Positions 9,003 through 17,348 of a DNA stretch of 64,000 nucleotides are shown here, one piece after another. The stretch's first letter is position 1. Every line of letters starts with the position of its first letter. Below the pieces are notes generated by a model. The model saw only the letters and a program-made list of their open reading frames with translations. It was not told the origin of the DNA and did not search any database. Where the stretch lies: the NCBI GenBank assembly GCA_964481195.1, contig CAYZTB010000008.1:1-64000 (forward strand), written 5' to 3'. Position numbers and translations under genes: made by a program. Source of the stretch: Palsa-948 sp964481195 (GTDB lineage Bacteria > Bacteroidota > Bacteroidia > Palsa-948).

Positions 9003-9806
9003 ATGAATGAAAAGTTAGCTGCATTTGAACGCCTGCTGGGCATTATGGATGAGCTCAGGGAGAAATGCCCTTGGGACAAGAAACAAACCCTCGAATCTAT
9101 CCGTCATCTTACTATTGAAGAGACGTACGAGCTTTCTGACGCCATTCTCGATAAAGATTTAGAAAAGGTGAAGAAAGAACTTGGCGACCTTTTGCTTCAT
9201 ATTGTATTTTACTCCCGTATTGCTTCTGAAACTAATGACTTTAACATAGCAGATGTGTGCAATTCGCTTTGTGAAAAATTAATACATCGTCATCCGCATA
9301 TTTATGGAGATGTAACAGTTAAAGATGAGCACGAAGTGAAAAGCAACTGGGAAAAATTAAAACTGAAAGAGAAATCCGCCTCCGGAAAACTAGAAAACAC
9401 GTCAGCACTTGGAGGAGTTCCATCTTCTTTGCCTGCTATGATAAAAGCACATCGCATTCAAGAAAAAGCAAGAGGTGTAGGTTTTGATTGGGAAAAACCA
9501 GAGCAAGTTTGGGAGAAAGTGCAGGAAGAATTATCTGAGTTAAAGCAGGAGTTAGTCGCTCCTTCTGCAAATGAAGGTGACATCAATCCGAATGTAGAAG
9601 CTGAATTTGGCGACCTGCTTTTTTCTCTGATTAATTATGCTCGATTTATTAATGTAAATCCTGAAGATGCACTTGAAAAGACAAATCGAAAATTTATTAA
9701 ACGCTTCCAGTATTTAGAAAAGGAATCTGCTAAAGATGGCAAGGAGCTAAGTAAAATGAGTCTGTCTGAAATGGATGAATACTGGAATAGAGCAAAAAAA
9801 TTATAA
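9003..9806 (+). CDS. mazG: Nucleoside triphosphate pyrophosphohydrolase MazG
   Basis: House-cleaning all-alpha NTP pyrophosphohydrolase that hydrolyses (d)NTPs to monophosphates and PPi. Two MazG domains are present. The first (about 20-115) opens with CPWDKKQTLESIRHLTIEETYEL and has the metal-binding EExxE...KKELGDLLLHIVFYS pattern. The second (about 150-245) carries KVQEELSEL and EAEFGDLLFSLINYARF. Length (267) fits E. coli-type MazG. The interdomain stretch ELVAPSANEGDINPN is somewhat longer than usual. Confidence 0.95.
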   Translation: MNEKLAAFERLLGIMDELREKCPWDKKQTLESIRHLTIEETYELSDAILDKDLEKVKKELGDLLLHIVFYSRIASETNDFNIADVCNSLCEKLIHRHPHIYGDVTVKDEHEVKSNWEKLKLKEKSASGKLENTSALGGVPSSLPAMIKAHRIQEKARGVGFDWEKPEQVWEKVQEELSELKQELVAPSANEGDINPNVEAEFGDLLFSLINYARFINVNPEDALEKTNRKFIKRFQYLEKESAKDGKELSKMSLSEMDEYWNRAKKL

Positions 9807-9933
9807 TCGTATTTTAGCGAGGAGTACGACCATTTTTTTGACATCTGTTTCTTGCAACGAAGTTAAAGGCTGCTTGTTCAACATCAACTACTAGAATTAT
9901 ATAAAAGGACGGATTGAAAAATACAGAAACCAC

Positions 9934-9952
9934 TCCGAAGGAGTCCTTCGGA
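9934..9952. repeat. Perfect 19-bp palindrome between mazG and pyrD
   Basis: TCCGAAGGA (9934-9942) and TCCTTCGGA (9944-9952) are perfect complements around a single G. There is no T-run, so it is not a simple terminator. The rest of the 254-bp spacer has no convincing gene; a reverse frame of 84 codons has no domain or coding-like composition. Confidence 0.6.
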
Positions 9953-10046
9953 CTAAGAGCGTGAAGTAAACAGCCTACAAAGACCACAGAGAAATAGTTG
10001 CTCGGAAGTTTGTCGTGTGCCCAATCTAATGAGAAAGAATAACTAG

Positions 10047-10054
10047 TAAATTTG
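10047..10054 (+). promoter_or_regulatory. -7 element TAAATTTG of pyrD
   Basis: Exact TAnnTTTG match 6 bp before the pyrD ATG at 10061. Confidence 0.5.
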
Positions 10055-10060
10055 CCATGA

Positions 10061-11101
10061 ATGTACAAGCTACTAATCCGACCCTTTTTATTTTTATTTC
10101 CACCGGAAACTGCGCATCATTTGGTGGCTTCAATACTTAAAATTCCTGGTATTGGGTTTTTGTTAAGCTTAATATATAAGTACGAAAACAAGAATCTAGA
10201 AACTACATTGTTTGGTTTAAAATTTCCAAACTCGATAGGGCTTGCTGCTGGCTTTGATAAGGATGCTATTTTCTTTGACGAGATAGCTAATTGTGGGTTT
10301 GGGTTTATTGAAGTAGGAACTATAACACCTAAAGCGCAACCTGGAAACGATAAGCCAAGATCTTTTAGATTGCCAGAGGATAGCGCTCTTGTAAACAGAA
10401 TGGGCTTTAACAATCATGGGGTTGATGAAATGGTGGAAAGGTTAAAGAAACGCAAGAACTTTAACGTAATTATTGGCGGAAACATTGGAAAGAATAAACT
10501 AACTCCAAATGAAAATGCATTGGCCGATTATGAATACTGTTTTAATAAACTATATGATTTCGTAGATTATTTTGTTGTTAATGTAAGCTCTCCAAATACG
10601 CCCGGACTTCGTGAACTTCAAGAAAAGGAGCCTTTGAAAAAAATTCTTAACAGACTGATGGAGATTAGAGAGTTAAGAAATAATGAAAGTAACATGAAGC
10701 GCCCACTGCTTCTAAAAATTGCCCCAGACCTAAGCAATGAGCAGCTAGATGATATCGTAGAGATTGTTAGAGATACCAAAATAGATGGGTTGGTTGCTAC
10801 AAACACTACGATTTCCCGCCATGGATTACATTCTTCTGCAATCACCTTAGAAGCTATTGGCGCTGGGGGCTTAAGCGGAAAGCCGTTAACTAAACGCTCA
10901 ACGGAAGTGGTAAGGTATTTACATGAAAAGTCTGGAGGCAGTTTTCCTATAATTGCTTCTGGTGGTATACATTCTGCCGATGATGCAATTGATAAATTAG
11001 ATGCAGGAGCAAGCTTAGTGCAGCTGTATACAGGATTTATTTATGAGGGACCTAGTTTGATTTCGGATATCAATAAAAAGATTTTGAAATGGAAAAAGTA
11101 A
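10061..11101 (+). CDS. pyrD: Quinone-dependent dihydroorotate dehydrogenase (class 2)
   Basis: Membrane-associated flavoenzyme of de novo pyrimidine synthesis that oxidises dihydroorotate to orotate with quinone. The N-terminal amphipathic and hydrophobic helices (MYKLLIRPFLFLFPPETAHH...) mark class 2. The TIM barrel shows GLAAGFDKD, FIEVGTITPKAQPGN, NRMGFNNHG, the VNVSSPNTPGL loop with the catalytic Ser, KIAPDL, and the FMN phosphate site GAGGLSGKPL...ASGGI. Length (346) is standard. The next gene overlaps its 3' end by 13 bp, suggesting translational coupling. Confidence 0.96.
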   Translation: MYKLLIRPFLFLFPPETAHHLVASILKIPGIGFLLSLIYKYENKNLETTLFGLKFPNSIGLAAGFDKDAIFFDEIANCGFGFIEVGTITPKAQPGNDKPRSFRLPEDSALVNRMGFNNHGVDEMVERLKKRKNFNVIIGGNIGKNKLTPNENALADYEYCFNKLYDFVDYFVVNVSSPNTPGLRELQEKEPLKKILNRLMEIRELRNNESNMKRPLLLKIAPDLSNEQLDDIVEIVRDTKIDGLVATNTTISRHGLHSSAITLEAIGAGGLSGKPLTKRSTEVVRYLHEKSGGSFPIIASGGIHSADDAIDKLDAGASLVQLYTGFIYEGPSLISDINKKILKWKK

Positions 11102-11943
11102 AGCTGATAGAATGTCCTCGCGATGCCATGCAAGGCATTCATGAATTTATTCCTACGGAGAAGAAAATTGCTTACATCAACTCAATTTTAAAATGCGGAT
11201 TTGATACTGTTGACTTTGGAAGCTTTGTATCACCCAAAGCAATTCCTCAAATGAGAGATACTGCCGAGGTGTTGCGAGAATTAGATCTTACCGATACTCA
11301 ATCTAAACTACTTGCAATTGTAGCTAATACCCGAGGAGCAGAAGATGCTGTTGCTTTTGATGAAATTAGTTACTTGGGATTTCCTTTTTCTATTTCTGAA
11401 ACATTTCAGCAAAGAAATACGAACTCATCAATTTTAGAATCGCTAAAGCGGGTAGAGGAGATACAGTCTCTTTGTTTGAAAAGAAATAAAAGTTTAGTAA
11501 TTTATATTTCCATGGCATTTGGCAATCCTTATGGTGATGTTTGGAGCAGTGATATTGCAATTGATTGGGTGAAGAAATTGGCTGATTTAGGAATTACCAT
11601 TTTTGCTTTATCTGATACAATAGGAGTTTCCAATCCTCAAAATATTTCTACTTTATTTTCAAGTTTAATCCCTGCATTTCCTCAACTGGAAATTGGTGCT
11701 CATTTACATACCACTCCCGATACTTGGGAAGAAAAAATTGAAGCTGCTTACAATGCAGGATGTAAAAGATTTGATGCAGCAATAAAAGGATATGGTGGTT
11801 GCCCTATGGCAACGGATAGCTTAACAGGCAACATGCCTACCGAAAATGTACTATCCTACTTTAATAAAAAAGAAATTTCTACAGGCGTGCATTCTAACGG
11901 ATTTCTGGATGCAATGAAGATGGCGGTAAATGTTTTTCCTTAA
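11089..11943 (+). CDS. mvaB: Hydroxymethylglutaryl-CoA lyase
   Basis: Cleaves HMG-CoA to acetoacetate and acetyl-CoA, the last step of leucine degradation. DRE-TIM family barrel beginning ECPRDAMQGIHEFIPT, with the first metal/catalytic residues in the CPRDAMQG turn, the HLHTTPD metal-binding strand and the GCPMATDSLTGNMPTE loop with its conserved active-site Cys. Length (284) fits. It overlaps pyrD by 13 bp, an unusual pairing of pathways. Its TAA stop lies inside the edge of the attC-like sequence that follows. Confidence 0.9.
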   Translation: MEKVKLIECPRDAMQGIHEFIPTEKKIAYINSILKCGFDTVDFGSFVSPKAIPQMRDTAEVLRELDLTDTQSKLLAIVANTRGAEDAVAFDEISYLGFPFSISETFQQRNTNSSILESLKRVEEIQSLCLKRNKSLVIYISMAFGNPYGDVWSSDIAIDWVKKLADLGITIFALSDTIGVSNPQNISTLFSSLIPAFPQLEIGAHLHTTPDTWEEKIEAAYNAGCKRFDAAIKGYGGCPMATDSLTGNMPTENVLSYFNKKEISTGVHSNGFLDAMKMAVNVFP

Positions 11944-12033
11944 CGGTTTCGGGCTTTGCGTTGGTGGGCTTTTGAAACCGAAAACTGTCTGCCAGCACTG
12001 AACCCGCTTTTTTGCCAAACGTCTATTAGGTGC
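11938..12033 (-). other. attC-like imperfect palindrome downstream of a cassette-like gene
   Basis: Read on the minus strand this runs from GCACCTAAT (12033-12025) to CCGTTAAGG (near 11938). CGTTTGG (12021-12015) is complementary to CCAACG (11964-11959) with one unpaired base, the kind of bulge seen in integron attC L boxes. The ends resemble R boxes but are imperfect, with one to two mismatches to RYYYAAC/GTTRRRY, and their spacing is asymmetric. Internally CGGTTTC (11944-11950) pairs with GAAACCG (11974-11980). This is a structural resemblance only; no integrase is in the window. Confidence 0.35.
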
Positions 12034-12038
12034 GGCCT

Positions 12039-12575
12039 TCATTCTTTGTCGCCAGTTTTTAGGTCTCTTGTTTCAATAATGTCGTCAAATTTGAGAGTCA
12101 TTTTATTCTCTTTCAATTCAAAGTGGTAAGGTGGCGATACAAAGGTCTGCTAAAGATGTTCTCCGTTCGTATTAAAAACACCAAAAGCAATTTCCTCTTG
12201 TTGGAGAATAAAGTCTTTATATTTAGTCCAACCCCAAAAAACCATTCCATCGTTTTTGTCAAAAATTAAATTGTTGTCGGTAAGCCTAATGGTTTTTATT
12301 ATTGTCCCAGCCCCAATAAATAATGTTTGGCTGTCATTTTCGTAATGCAGTCCAGGTCGAAAACCAGCATAACCCACCGGGTCGGTTTTAAAAGCAATTA
12401 TTGCAATCTCAGGTTTTGCAAAACCTTTGGAGATGATTACATAAACTTCAGTCCCTTCATTTTTCAAATCTTTATCGTCAACAAATACTGCGTGTTTTTT
12501 ATAGAAGTCTAAAATGTCGGGACTTTGTCCAACGAATACTGTTATGTTATAATTGTCAACTGAAAACTCAATCAT
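12039..12575 (-). pseudogene. Hypothetical protein gene with an in-frame amber codon
   Basis: The frame opens at 12575 (MIEFSVDNYNITVFVG) and runs 141 codons to a TAG at 12150-12152. It then stays open for 36 more coding-like codons (QTFVSPPYHFELKENK..., ending TGDKE) to a TGA at 12039-12041. The continuation has the same composition and reads as natural protein, so the TAG most likely interrupts a gene of about 178 residues; CAG or TGG would restore it by one transition. The protein is soluble and beta-rich (VYVIISKGFAKPEIAIIAF, GMVFWGWTKYKDF). I recognise no family. Its isolation, its flanks (ATTAGGTGC at 12025, GCACCTAAC at 12593) and the lack of a nearby promoter suggest a mobile cassette. 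The 141-residue product may still be made. Confidence 0.6.
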
Positions 12576-12592
12576 TGTCTGTCTTTAAGGTT

Positions 12593-12601
12593 GCACCTAA
12601 C
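12593..12601 (-). other. Cassette-boundary-like sequence GTTAGGTGC
   Basis: On the minus strand GTTAGGTGC lies 18 bp before the ATG at 12575 and matches the integron core-site consensus GTTRRRY. It is the inverted counterpart of ATTAGGTGC at 12025-12033 on the other side of the gene. Confidence 0.35.
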
Positions 12602-12828
12602 TAGCGTATTAGCGCATAGAGTGTATTCGACCAAATATGGTTGGCTTTGTGAAAGTTACATGTGCTTTTTATTATGGAGTAAAGATACAGAAAAGAGAAA
12701 CAAAAAAGGGTAAGCTTACTGTAGCGCACCGCTCAACCATTTTATCCTTGCTATCTTCCGATCCTGGGGAGTTCGACAGGAGCTGGTCGTACAGGGCTTA
12801 CCCGTAGCGAAGATAGAAAAAAAGAGGA

Positions 12829-12896
12829 GCTGCCCCCTCCCGTGAGCTACGCTCGCAACCTTCGCCTCCTTTGCTCGGTTGTCCCATTGGGGAAGA
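12829..12896. repeat. Intergenic copy of the G/C-rich palindromic repeat family
   Basis: The plus strand has CTCCCGTGAGCTACGCTCG, then CAACC, a spacer, GGTTGTCCCATTGGGG. This is the same order as the element inside hisIE (CTCCCGAACTACGTTCCC, CAACC, GGTTGTCCCAAAGGG), with a somewhat longer loop. It lies in the 493-bp non-coding stretch 12576-13068 with no gene of its own; 12713-12813 also contains mirrored GGGTAAGC/GGCTTACCC and CTATCTTC/GAAGATAG pairs. Confidence 0.6.
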
Positions 12897-12913
12897 GTAG
12901 CACACTACGTGAA

Positions 12914-13010
12914 TCCAGTTTCTCGCAGAGGCGCAGAGTTCGCTAAGAACAGCCCTTGTAAATTTGTATTTCTCTGTGCTCTTTGCGTGTATTTGCTTAG
13001 CGCACTTTGT
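12914..13010. repeat. Imperfect palindromic repeat with GCAGAGG/GCTAAG blocks
   Basis: CGCAGAGGCGCAGAG and TTCGCTAAGAAC face CTTTGCGTG and TTGCTTAGCGCACTTTG around TGTAAATTTGTA. The blocks are related to those of the 230-bp foldback at 45003-45232 (AACTTTGCG, GCTAAGCAAATG, TGTAAATT), so this looks like a shorter or decayed relative. Confidence 0.5.
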
Positions 13011-13054
13011 GGTTACTGTATTTCAACAGAATAAGTGGGGCTTTTTGTTTTTAT

Positions 13055-13062
13055 TACCTTTG
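13055..13062 (+). promoter_or_regulatory. -7 element TACCTTTG of the GT2 gene
   Basis: Exact TAnnTTTG match 6 bp before the ATG at 13069. It supports that start over in-frame codons further upstream. Confidence 0.55.
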
Positions 13063-13068
13063 CAGCCA

Positions 13069-14007
13069 ATGAATTTGTCACTTGTAATACCTCTTCTTGA
13101 TGAAGAAGAATCTCTTCAGGAACTAGCAGATTGGATAGCTCGTGTTTGTGATGCAAACAGCCTTAGCTACGAAGTTTTGTTTATTGATGATGGGAGCAGA
13201 GATGGATCTTGGAATAAAATAGAAAGCATTTTTGCTCAAAACTCAAACATTAAGGGCATTCGACTAAGAAGTAATTATGGGAAATCTGCTGCATTGCAAA
13301 TAGGTTTTGAAGCAGCGCAGGGTGATGTGGTTATTACGATGGATGCGGATTTGCAGGACTCTCCGGATGAAATTCCAGAGCTCTACAAAATGATTACTAA
13401 AGATAATTTTGATTTAGTTTCCGGCTGGAAGAAGAAACGATATGATCCTTTAACGAAAACAATTCCTACTAAGCTTTTCAATTGGGCTACTCGAAAAATG
13501 TCGGGCATTCAGTTGCATGATTTTAACTGTGGTTTAAAGGCATACAAAAAAGAAGTTGTAAAAAACATTGATGTATATGGCGAAATGCATCGTTACATTC
13601 CTGTAATGGCAGGCTGGGCAGGCTTTAGAAGAATAGGGGAGAAGGAAGTAGCGCATCAAAAAAGAAAATACGGAACTACAAAATTTGGCTTAGAGCGATT
13701 TATAAATGGTTTTCTTGATTTGCTTTCTATAGGATTTGTAACAAAGTTTGGAAAGCGTCCTATGCATTTATTTGGGTTGCTGGGCACTATATTATTTTTT
13801 ATAGGTCTTGTTATTGCAGCATACCTTGCATACGGAAAGTTTGTGTTTATGGAATACAAAATGACTGAACGCCCCTTGTTTTATTTTGGACTATTAGCTA
13901 TGATACTTGGTACGCAATTGTTTTTGACGGGTTTTATTTCTGAATTAATTGTGCGTCATTCTTCCGATAAAAACAAATATCAGGTAGAAAAAAGGATTGG
14001 AGTTTAG
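13069..14007 (+). CDS. Family 2 glycosyltransferase, dolichol-phosphate-mannose-synthase-like
   Basis: 312-residue membrane-bound GT2 enzyme that most likely transfers a sugar to a polyprenyl phosphate (DPMS/ArnC/GtrB type). The GT-A domain starts LSLVIPLLDEEESLQEL, has FIDDGSRDGSW, the metal-binding MDADLQDSPDEIPEL near residue 91 and FNCGLKAYKKEV. Two C-terminal membrane helices (about 235-257 and 272-297) anchor it. I use the Met at 13069: the 35 upstream in-frame residues overlap repeat DNA and the promoter element. It heads a run of three glycosyltransferase genes. Confidence 0.92.
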   Translation: MNLSLVIPLLDEEESLQELADWIARVCDANSLSYEVLFIDDGSRDGSWNKIESIFAQNSNIKGIRLRSNYGKSAALQIGFEAAQGDVVITMDADLQDSPDEIPELYKMITKDNFDLVSGWKKKRYDPLTKTIPTKLFNWATRKMSGIQLHDFNCGLKAYKKEVVKNIDVYGEMHRYIPVMAGWAGFRRIGEKEVAHQKRKYGTTKFGLERFINGFLDLLSIGFVTKFGKRPMHLFGLLGTILFFIGLVIAAYLAYGKFVFMEYKMTERPLFYFGLLAMILGTQLFLTGFISELIVRHSSDKNKYQVEKRIGV

Positions 14008-14022
14008 AATTTTATTTTAATT

Positions 14023-15114
14023 ATGAAGGTTTCGGAAATTAAATATGATTGTAAGTATTTTAAAGGCGAAATCCCTTGTGTGCCCAATAAGTTGCGAGAC
14101 AAAGTGTGTTCTAGCTGCGATGAATATTTGAAAATTGAAACTCGTATTTTAATTATTAAACTTGGTGCCATAGGCGATGTTATGCGCTCTACACCTTTGT
14201 TAACACGCTTTAGAAAAGATTTTCCATCTCCGCACATTACTTGGATGTCCTTAACTCCCGAAGTATTACCTAAGAATATGGTTGATGAGGCTTGCAAGTT
14301 TGATTTTGCTTCTGTATATAAAATCGAAAACATTGAATACGATATTGCAATAAATCTAGACAAAGACAAAGAAGCTTGCATGCTATTGCAAAATGTACAA
14401 GCCAAGCGTAAATTTGGATTTATTTGGAAAGACAATCATGTTTCGATAGCTACGCCTCATGCGGAGCATAAACTGATTACTGGTGTTTTTGATAATATTT
14501 CTAAGCAGAACACAAAAAATTACATGGAGGAGATTTTCGAGATCTGCGACATGAAATTTAATGATGAGCCTTATTTGCTTAATTATAATCCTAAGCTTGC
14601 AGAAAAATTTACTTTCATAAAAGAAAAGGCTGACGGTAAAAAAATTATTGGGCTAAATACTGGATGCGGAAAACGTTGGCAAACTCGTCTTTGGCCTGAG
14701 GCTTATTGGGTTGAGTTGATAAGAAAATTACAAGCACAAAATTATTATCCTTTATTACTGGGCGGACCTGATGAGGATGAGATGAACGAAAAGTATGCAG
14801 CATCTACTGGTGCATTTTATCCCGGCACTTTTACCTTGCCAGAATTTATAGCTTTATCTTCCATTGCAGATTGTATTCTTACTGCAGTATCCATGATGAT
14901 GCATATTGCTATTGGCCTTAAAAAGCCATTGGTGCTATTCAATAATATTTTTAATAAACACGAGTTTTACTTGTATAATAATGGCGTAATTGTGGAGCCT
15001 ACTTCTGGATGTGATTGCTATTATGGTAATTCTTGTAAACGAGGCGAAAAACATTGCATGAAAGATATATCGGTTGATACAATTTTTGAATCAATAAAGA
15101 AAATGACAAAGTGA
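14023..15114 (+). CDS. Family 9 glycosyltransferase (heptosyltransferase-like)
   Basis: GT-B enzyme of the LPS heptosyltransferase family, presumably acting on lipid A core or another envelope glycan. Residues 1-40 form a Cys-containing preface (FKGEIPCVPNKL, CSSCDEYL). The GT9 domain then starts RILIIKLGAIGDVMRSTPLLTRF, with the nucleotide-sugar half marked by IIGLNTGCGKRWQTRLWP and LLLGGPDE...YPGTFTLPEFIALSSIADCILT. A cysteine-rich tail (SGCDCYYGNSCKRGEKHC) resembles a metal site and is worth noting. It follows the GT2 gene by 15 bp. Confidence 0.9.
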   Translation: MKVSEIKYDCKYFKGEIPCVPNKLRDKVCSSCDEYLKIETRILIIKLGAIGDVMRSTPLLTRFRKDFPSPHITWMSLTPEVLPKNMVDEACKFDFASVYKIENIEYDIAINLDKDKEACMLLQNVQAKRKFGFIWKDNHVSIATPHAEHKLITGVFDNISKQNTKNYMEEIFEICDMKFNDEPYLLNYNPKLAEKFTFIKEKADGKKIIGLNTGCGKRWQTRLWPEAYWVELIRKLQAQNYYPLLLGGPDEDEMNEKYAASTGAFYPGTFTLPEFIALSSIADCILTAVSMMMHIAIGLKKPLVLFNNIFNKHEFYLYNNGVIVEPTSGCDCYYGNSCKRGEKHCMKDISVDTIFESIKKMTK

Positions 15115-15157
15115 CCTTTGGCTGTTTCCATCTGCCCTTTGCTCTTTTACGTTTTAC

Positions 15158-16276
15158 ATGAAAATAGCCTTTCTCTCAACTTTTTATCCTTTCCGAGGTG
15201 GCATTGCTCAGTTTAATGCTTCTCTGTACAGAGCATTTGAAAAGGAGCATGAAGTAAAAGCATTTACGTTTACCCGACAATATCCTAATTTTCTTTTTCC
15301 AGGAGAAACACAATTGGTTACGGATAAAGATAGCGCAGATGAGATTCCTGCTGCACGAGTATTGGATACACTAAATCCATTTTCTTATGGCAGTGCAGCT
15401 AGTAAAATAGAAAAATTTGCACCTGATTTACTTTTAATGAAATATTGGATGTCATACATGGCGCCTTCTTTAGGTTCAGTAGCAAAAAGGATTAAGAGAA
15501 AGTCAAATGTAATTACGATTTTAGATAATGTTATCCCGCATGAAAAACGCTTTTTTGATGAGGCTTTTACAAAATACTTCCTTAAGCAAAACAAGGGTTT
15601 TGTCGTAATGAGCGAATCTGTAAAAAGTGATTTATTGAGATTCATGCCAGATGCTAAATATATTTTATGTCCTCATCCACTTTATAATCATTTTGGAAAT
15701 AAAATTGAATCTGCTGTAGCGCGTAAACAGTTAAATATTCCACAAGATAAAAAAGTTATTTTGTTTTTTGGTTTTATTAGAGATTACAAAGGACTTGATT
15801 TGCTAATTGAAACTGTTTCTAGGCTCGGAAATGATTACCTATTAGTTATAGCAGGTGAAGTATATGGTTCTTTTGAGAAATACCAACAGCAAATTGACAG
15901 ATTAGGTATAACTAGTTCCGTAAATCTTCATGTCCGTTATGTTAGCGATAGTGAAGTTCCGGCTTTTTTTTCCGCAGCAGATGTATGTGTGCTACCTTAT
16001 AAATCTGCAACACAAAGTGGAATTACTTCTATTGCGTATCACTTTGACCTCCCTTTAATAGCTACAGACACAGGGGGCTTAAAAGAAGCTATTATCAATA
16101 ATAAAACAGGGCTAATAGTTAATACTCCAGAGGTTGAACCAATTACAAACGCTATAAAATCCTACTTTTCAGACAACTTAAAAGCTCAATTTCAGATTGA
16201 AATTCAATTATTAAAGGAACGGCTTTCTTGGGCTGCACTTTCTAATGTAATAATTGATTTTAATAAGTCGTTATAG
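15158..16276 (+). CDS. Family 4 glycosyltransferase
   Basis: 372-residue retaining GT-B glycosyltransferase. The N-terminal domain opens MKIAFLSTFYPFRGGIAQFNAS (the usual GT4 glycine loop). The C-terminal GT1-type domain shows LFFGFIRDYKGLDLLIE, the ADVCVLPYKSATQSGI segment and TDTGGLKEAI with the expected acidic residue pattern for NDP-sugar binding. Acceptor and sugar cannot be told from sequence. It lies 43 bp after the GT9 gene, so 13069-16276 is probably one envelope-glycan operon. Confidence 0.9.
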   Translation: MKIAFLSTFYPFRGGIAQFNASLYRAFEKEHEVKAFTFTRQYPNFLFPGETQLVTDKDSADEIPAARVLDTLNPFSYGSAASKIEKFAPDLLLMKYWMSYMAPSLGSVAKRIKRKSNVITILDNVIPHEKRFFDEAFTKYFLKQNKGFVVMSESVKSDLLRFMPDAKYILCPHPLYNHFGNKIESAVARKQLNIPQDKKVILFFGFIRDYKGLDLLIETVSRLGNDYLLVIAGEVYGSFEKYQQQIDRLGITSSVNLHVRYVSDSEVPAFFSAADVCVLPYKSATQSGITSIAYHFDLPLIATDTGGLKEAIINNKTGLIVNTPEVEPITNAIKSYFSDNLKAQFQIEIQLLKERLSWAALSNVIIDFNKSL

Positions 16277-16305
16277 TAGTATAAATTATTCCCCATTTTT
16301 CTTTG

Positions 16306-16313
16306 TATCTTCG
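16306..16313 (+). promoter_or_regulatory. -7 element TATCTTCG of the MORN-repeat gene
   Basis: TAnnTTCG variant of the Bacteroidota -7 element, 6 bp before the ATG at 16320. It marks the start of a new transcription unit after the glycosyltransferases. Confidence 0.5.
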
Positions 16314-16319
16314 TTCAAT

Positions 16320-17348
16320 ATGATTAAAAGGCTGTTTTCCATATCTGTTTTAATGATTTGTGCATTCATAGTTTTTGCTCAGCAACCTACATTGAATCAG
16401 GTTGATAAAAATGGAAAAAAGCAGGGAAAGTGGGTTAAAAAAGATAAGTATGAAAGAGTATTATATGAAGGGAATTTTAAAGACGGTAAACCGGAGGGAG
16501 AGTTTAAGTATTATTATGATAATAAAGACATAAAAACAATTTCTGTCTTTTCAAAAAATGGCACTTTTTGTAGAACCAAACATTATTTTCCGGAAAATGT
16601 ACTAATGGCGGAAGGAAATTATCTAAATGAAAAAAGAGATAGTGTTTGGAAGTTTTATAATGCTCCCAATGCACTTGTGTCGGAAGAGTCTTTCAAGAAT
16701 GGTAAAAAAGATGGATTTGAAAAAAACTATAATGGAAAAGGTAAGTTGGTTGAAGAAAGAAATTGGAAAGACAGCGTTTTAAATGGAACTTGGAAAAAGT
16801 ATTATGAAAATGGGGAGATTCAACAAGAAGGTAATTATCTAAACGGGAAACTGGAAGGACAAATGACATTCTTTTACCCAGAAAAAATAGTTGCTGTTTC
16901 TGGCTCTTATGTGCATTCTTTAAAACAGGGAAAATGGGTGCAGTATCATAGATCCGGAAAATATATTACTCAATCAGAGAATTATAAAAATGGAACATTG
17001 GATGGCGCCTATGCTGAATGGAATGACAAAAATGGTGGACCACTGGTTCGTGGTTTTTACAAACAAGGAAAAAGGCATGATCGATGGACCTATCACGATG
17101 AAATAGGAAAGATAAAAAAAGATACTACGTTTTTTATTGGGTATCTACAGGGAACTTGTTCAGAATATTATCAAGATGGTAAAAAGAAAAAAGAAACTAA
17201 TTACTATTACAGTAAACCTATTGGAACGTGGACGGAATGGGATGAGAGTGGTAAAGTCGTAAAAGAAGAAAAGTTTGATACTATTGAGCAAGCTAAAGCT
17301 AAGTTAACTGCAGAAGAAAAAGTAAGAAAAAATAAAAATAATGAGTAA
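16320..17348 (+). CDS. Secreted MORN-repeat (YwqK-type) protein
   Basis: 342-residue protein with a signal peptide (MIKRLFSISVLMICAFIVFAQ) followed by about ten MORN-variant repeats of 22-25 residues, for example YEGNFKDGKPEGEFKYYYDN and YENGEIQQEGNYLNGKLEG. Such proteins are annotated as YwqK-family antitoxins, but the label comes from one member and no toxin is present here; surface or periplasmic binding is more likely. Its last 8 bp overlap mnmA, so the two are likely co-transcribed. A longer start at 16254 would overlap the GT4 gene and precede the promoter element. Confidence 0.85.
   Translation: MIKRLFSISVLMICAFIVFAQQPTLNQVDKNGKKQGKWVKKDKYERVLYEGNFKDGKPEGEFKYYYDNKDIKTISVFSKNGTFCRTKHYFPENVLMAEGNYLNEKRDSVWKFYNAPNALVSEESFKNGKKDGFEKNYNGKGKLVEERNWKDSVLNGTWKKYYENGEIQQEGNYLNGKLEGQMTFFYPEKIVAVSGSYVHSLKQGKWVQYHRSGKYITQSENYKNGTLDGAYAEWNDKNGGPLVRGFYKQGKRHDRWTYHDEIGKIKKDTTFFIGYLQGTCSEYYQDGKKKKETNYYYSKPIGTWTEWDESGKVVKEEKFDTIEQAKAKLTAEEKVRKNKNNE

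Noticed and set aside
9540..9600. MazG interdomain stretch as a palindromic insertion
   Set aside because: Only a weak CTTC...GAAG pairing is present and linker length varies in the family.
9814..10068. Reverse-strand gene of 84 codons between mazG and pyrD
   Set aside because: It runs through a perfect palindrome and the pyrD promoter element, has no recognisable domain and unusual composition.
16320..17348. Toxin-antitoxin system based on the YwqK label
   Set aside because: The protein is exported by signal peptide and no toxin gene is near; MORN repeats alone do not show antitoxin function.
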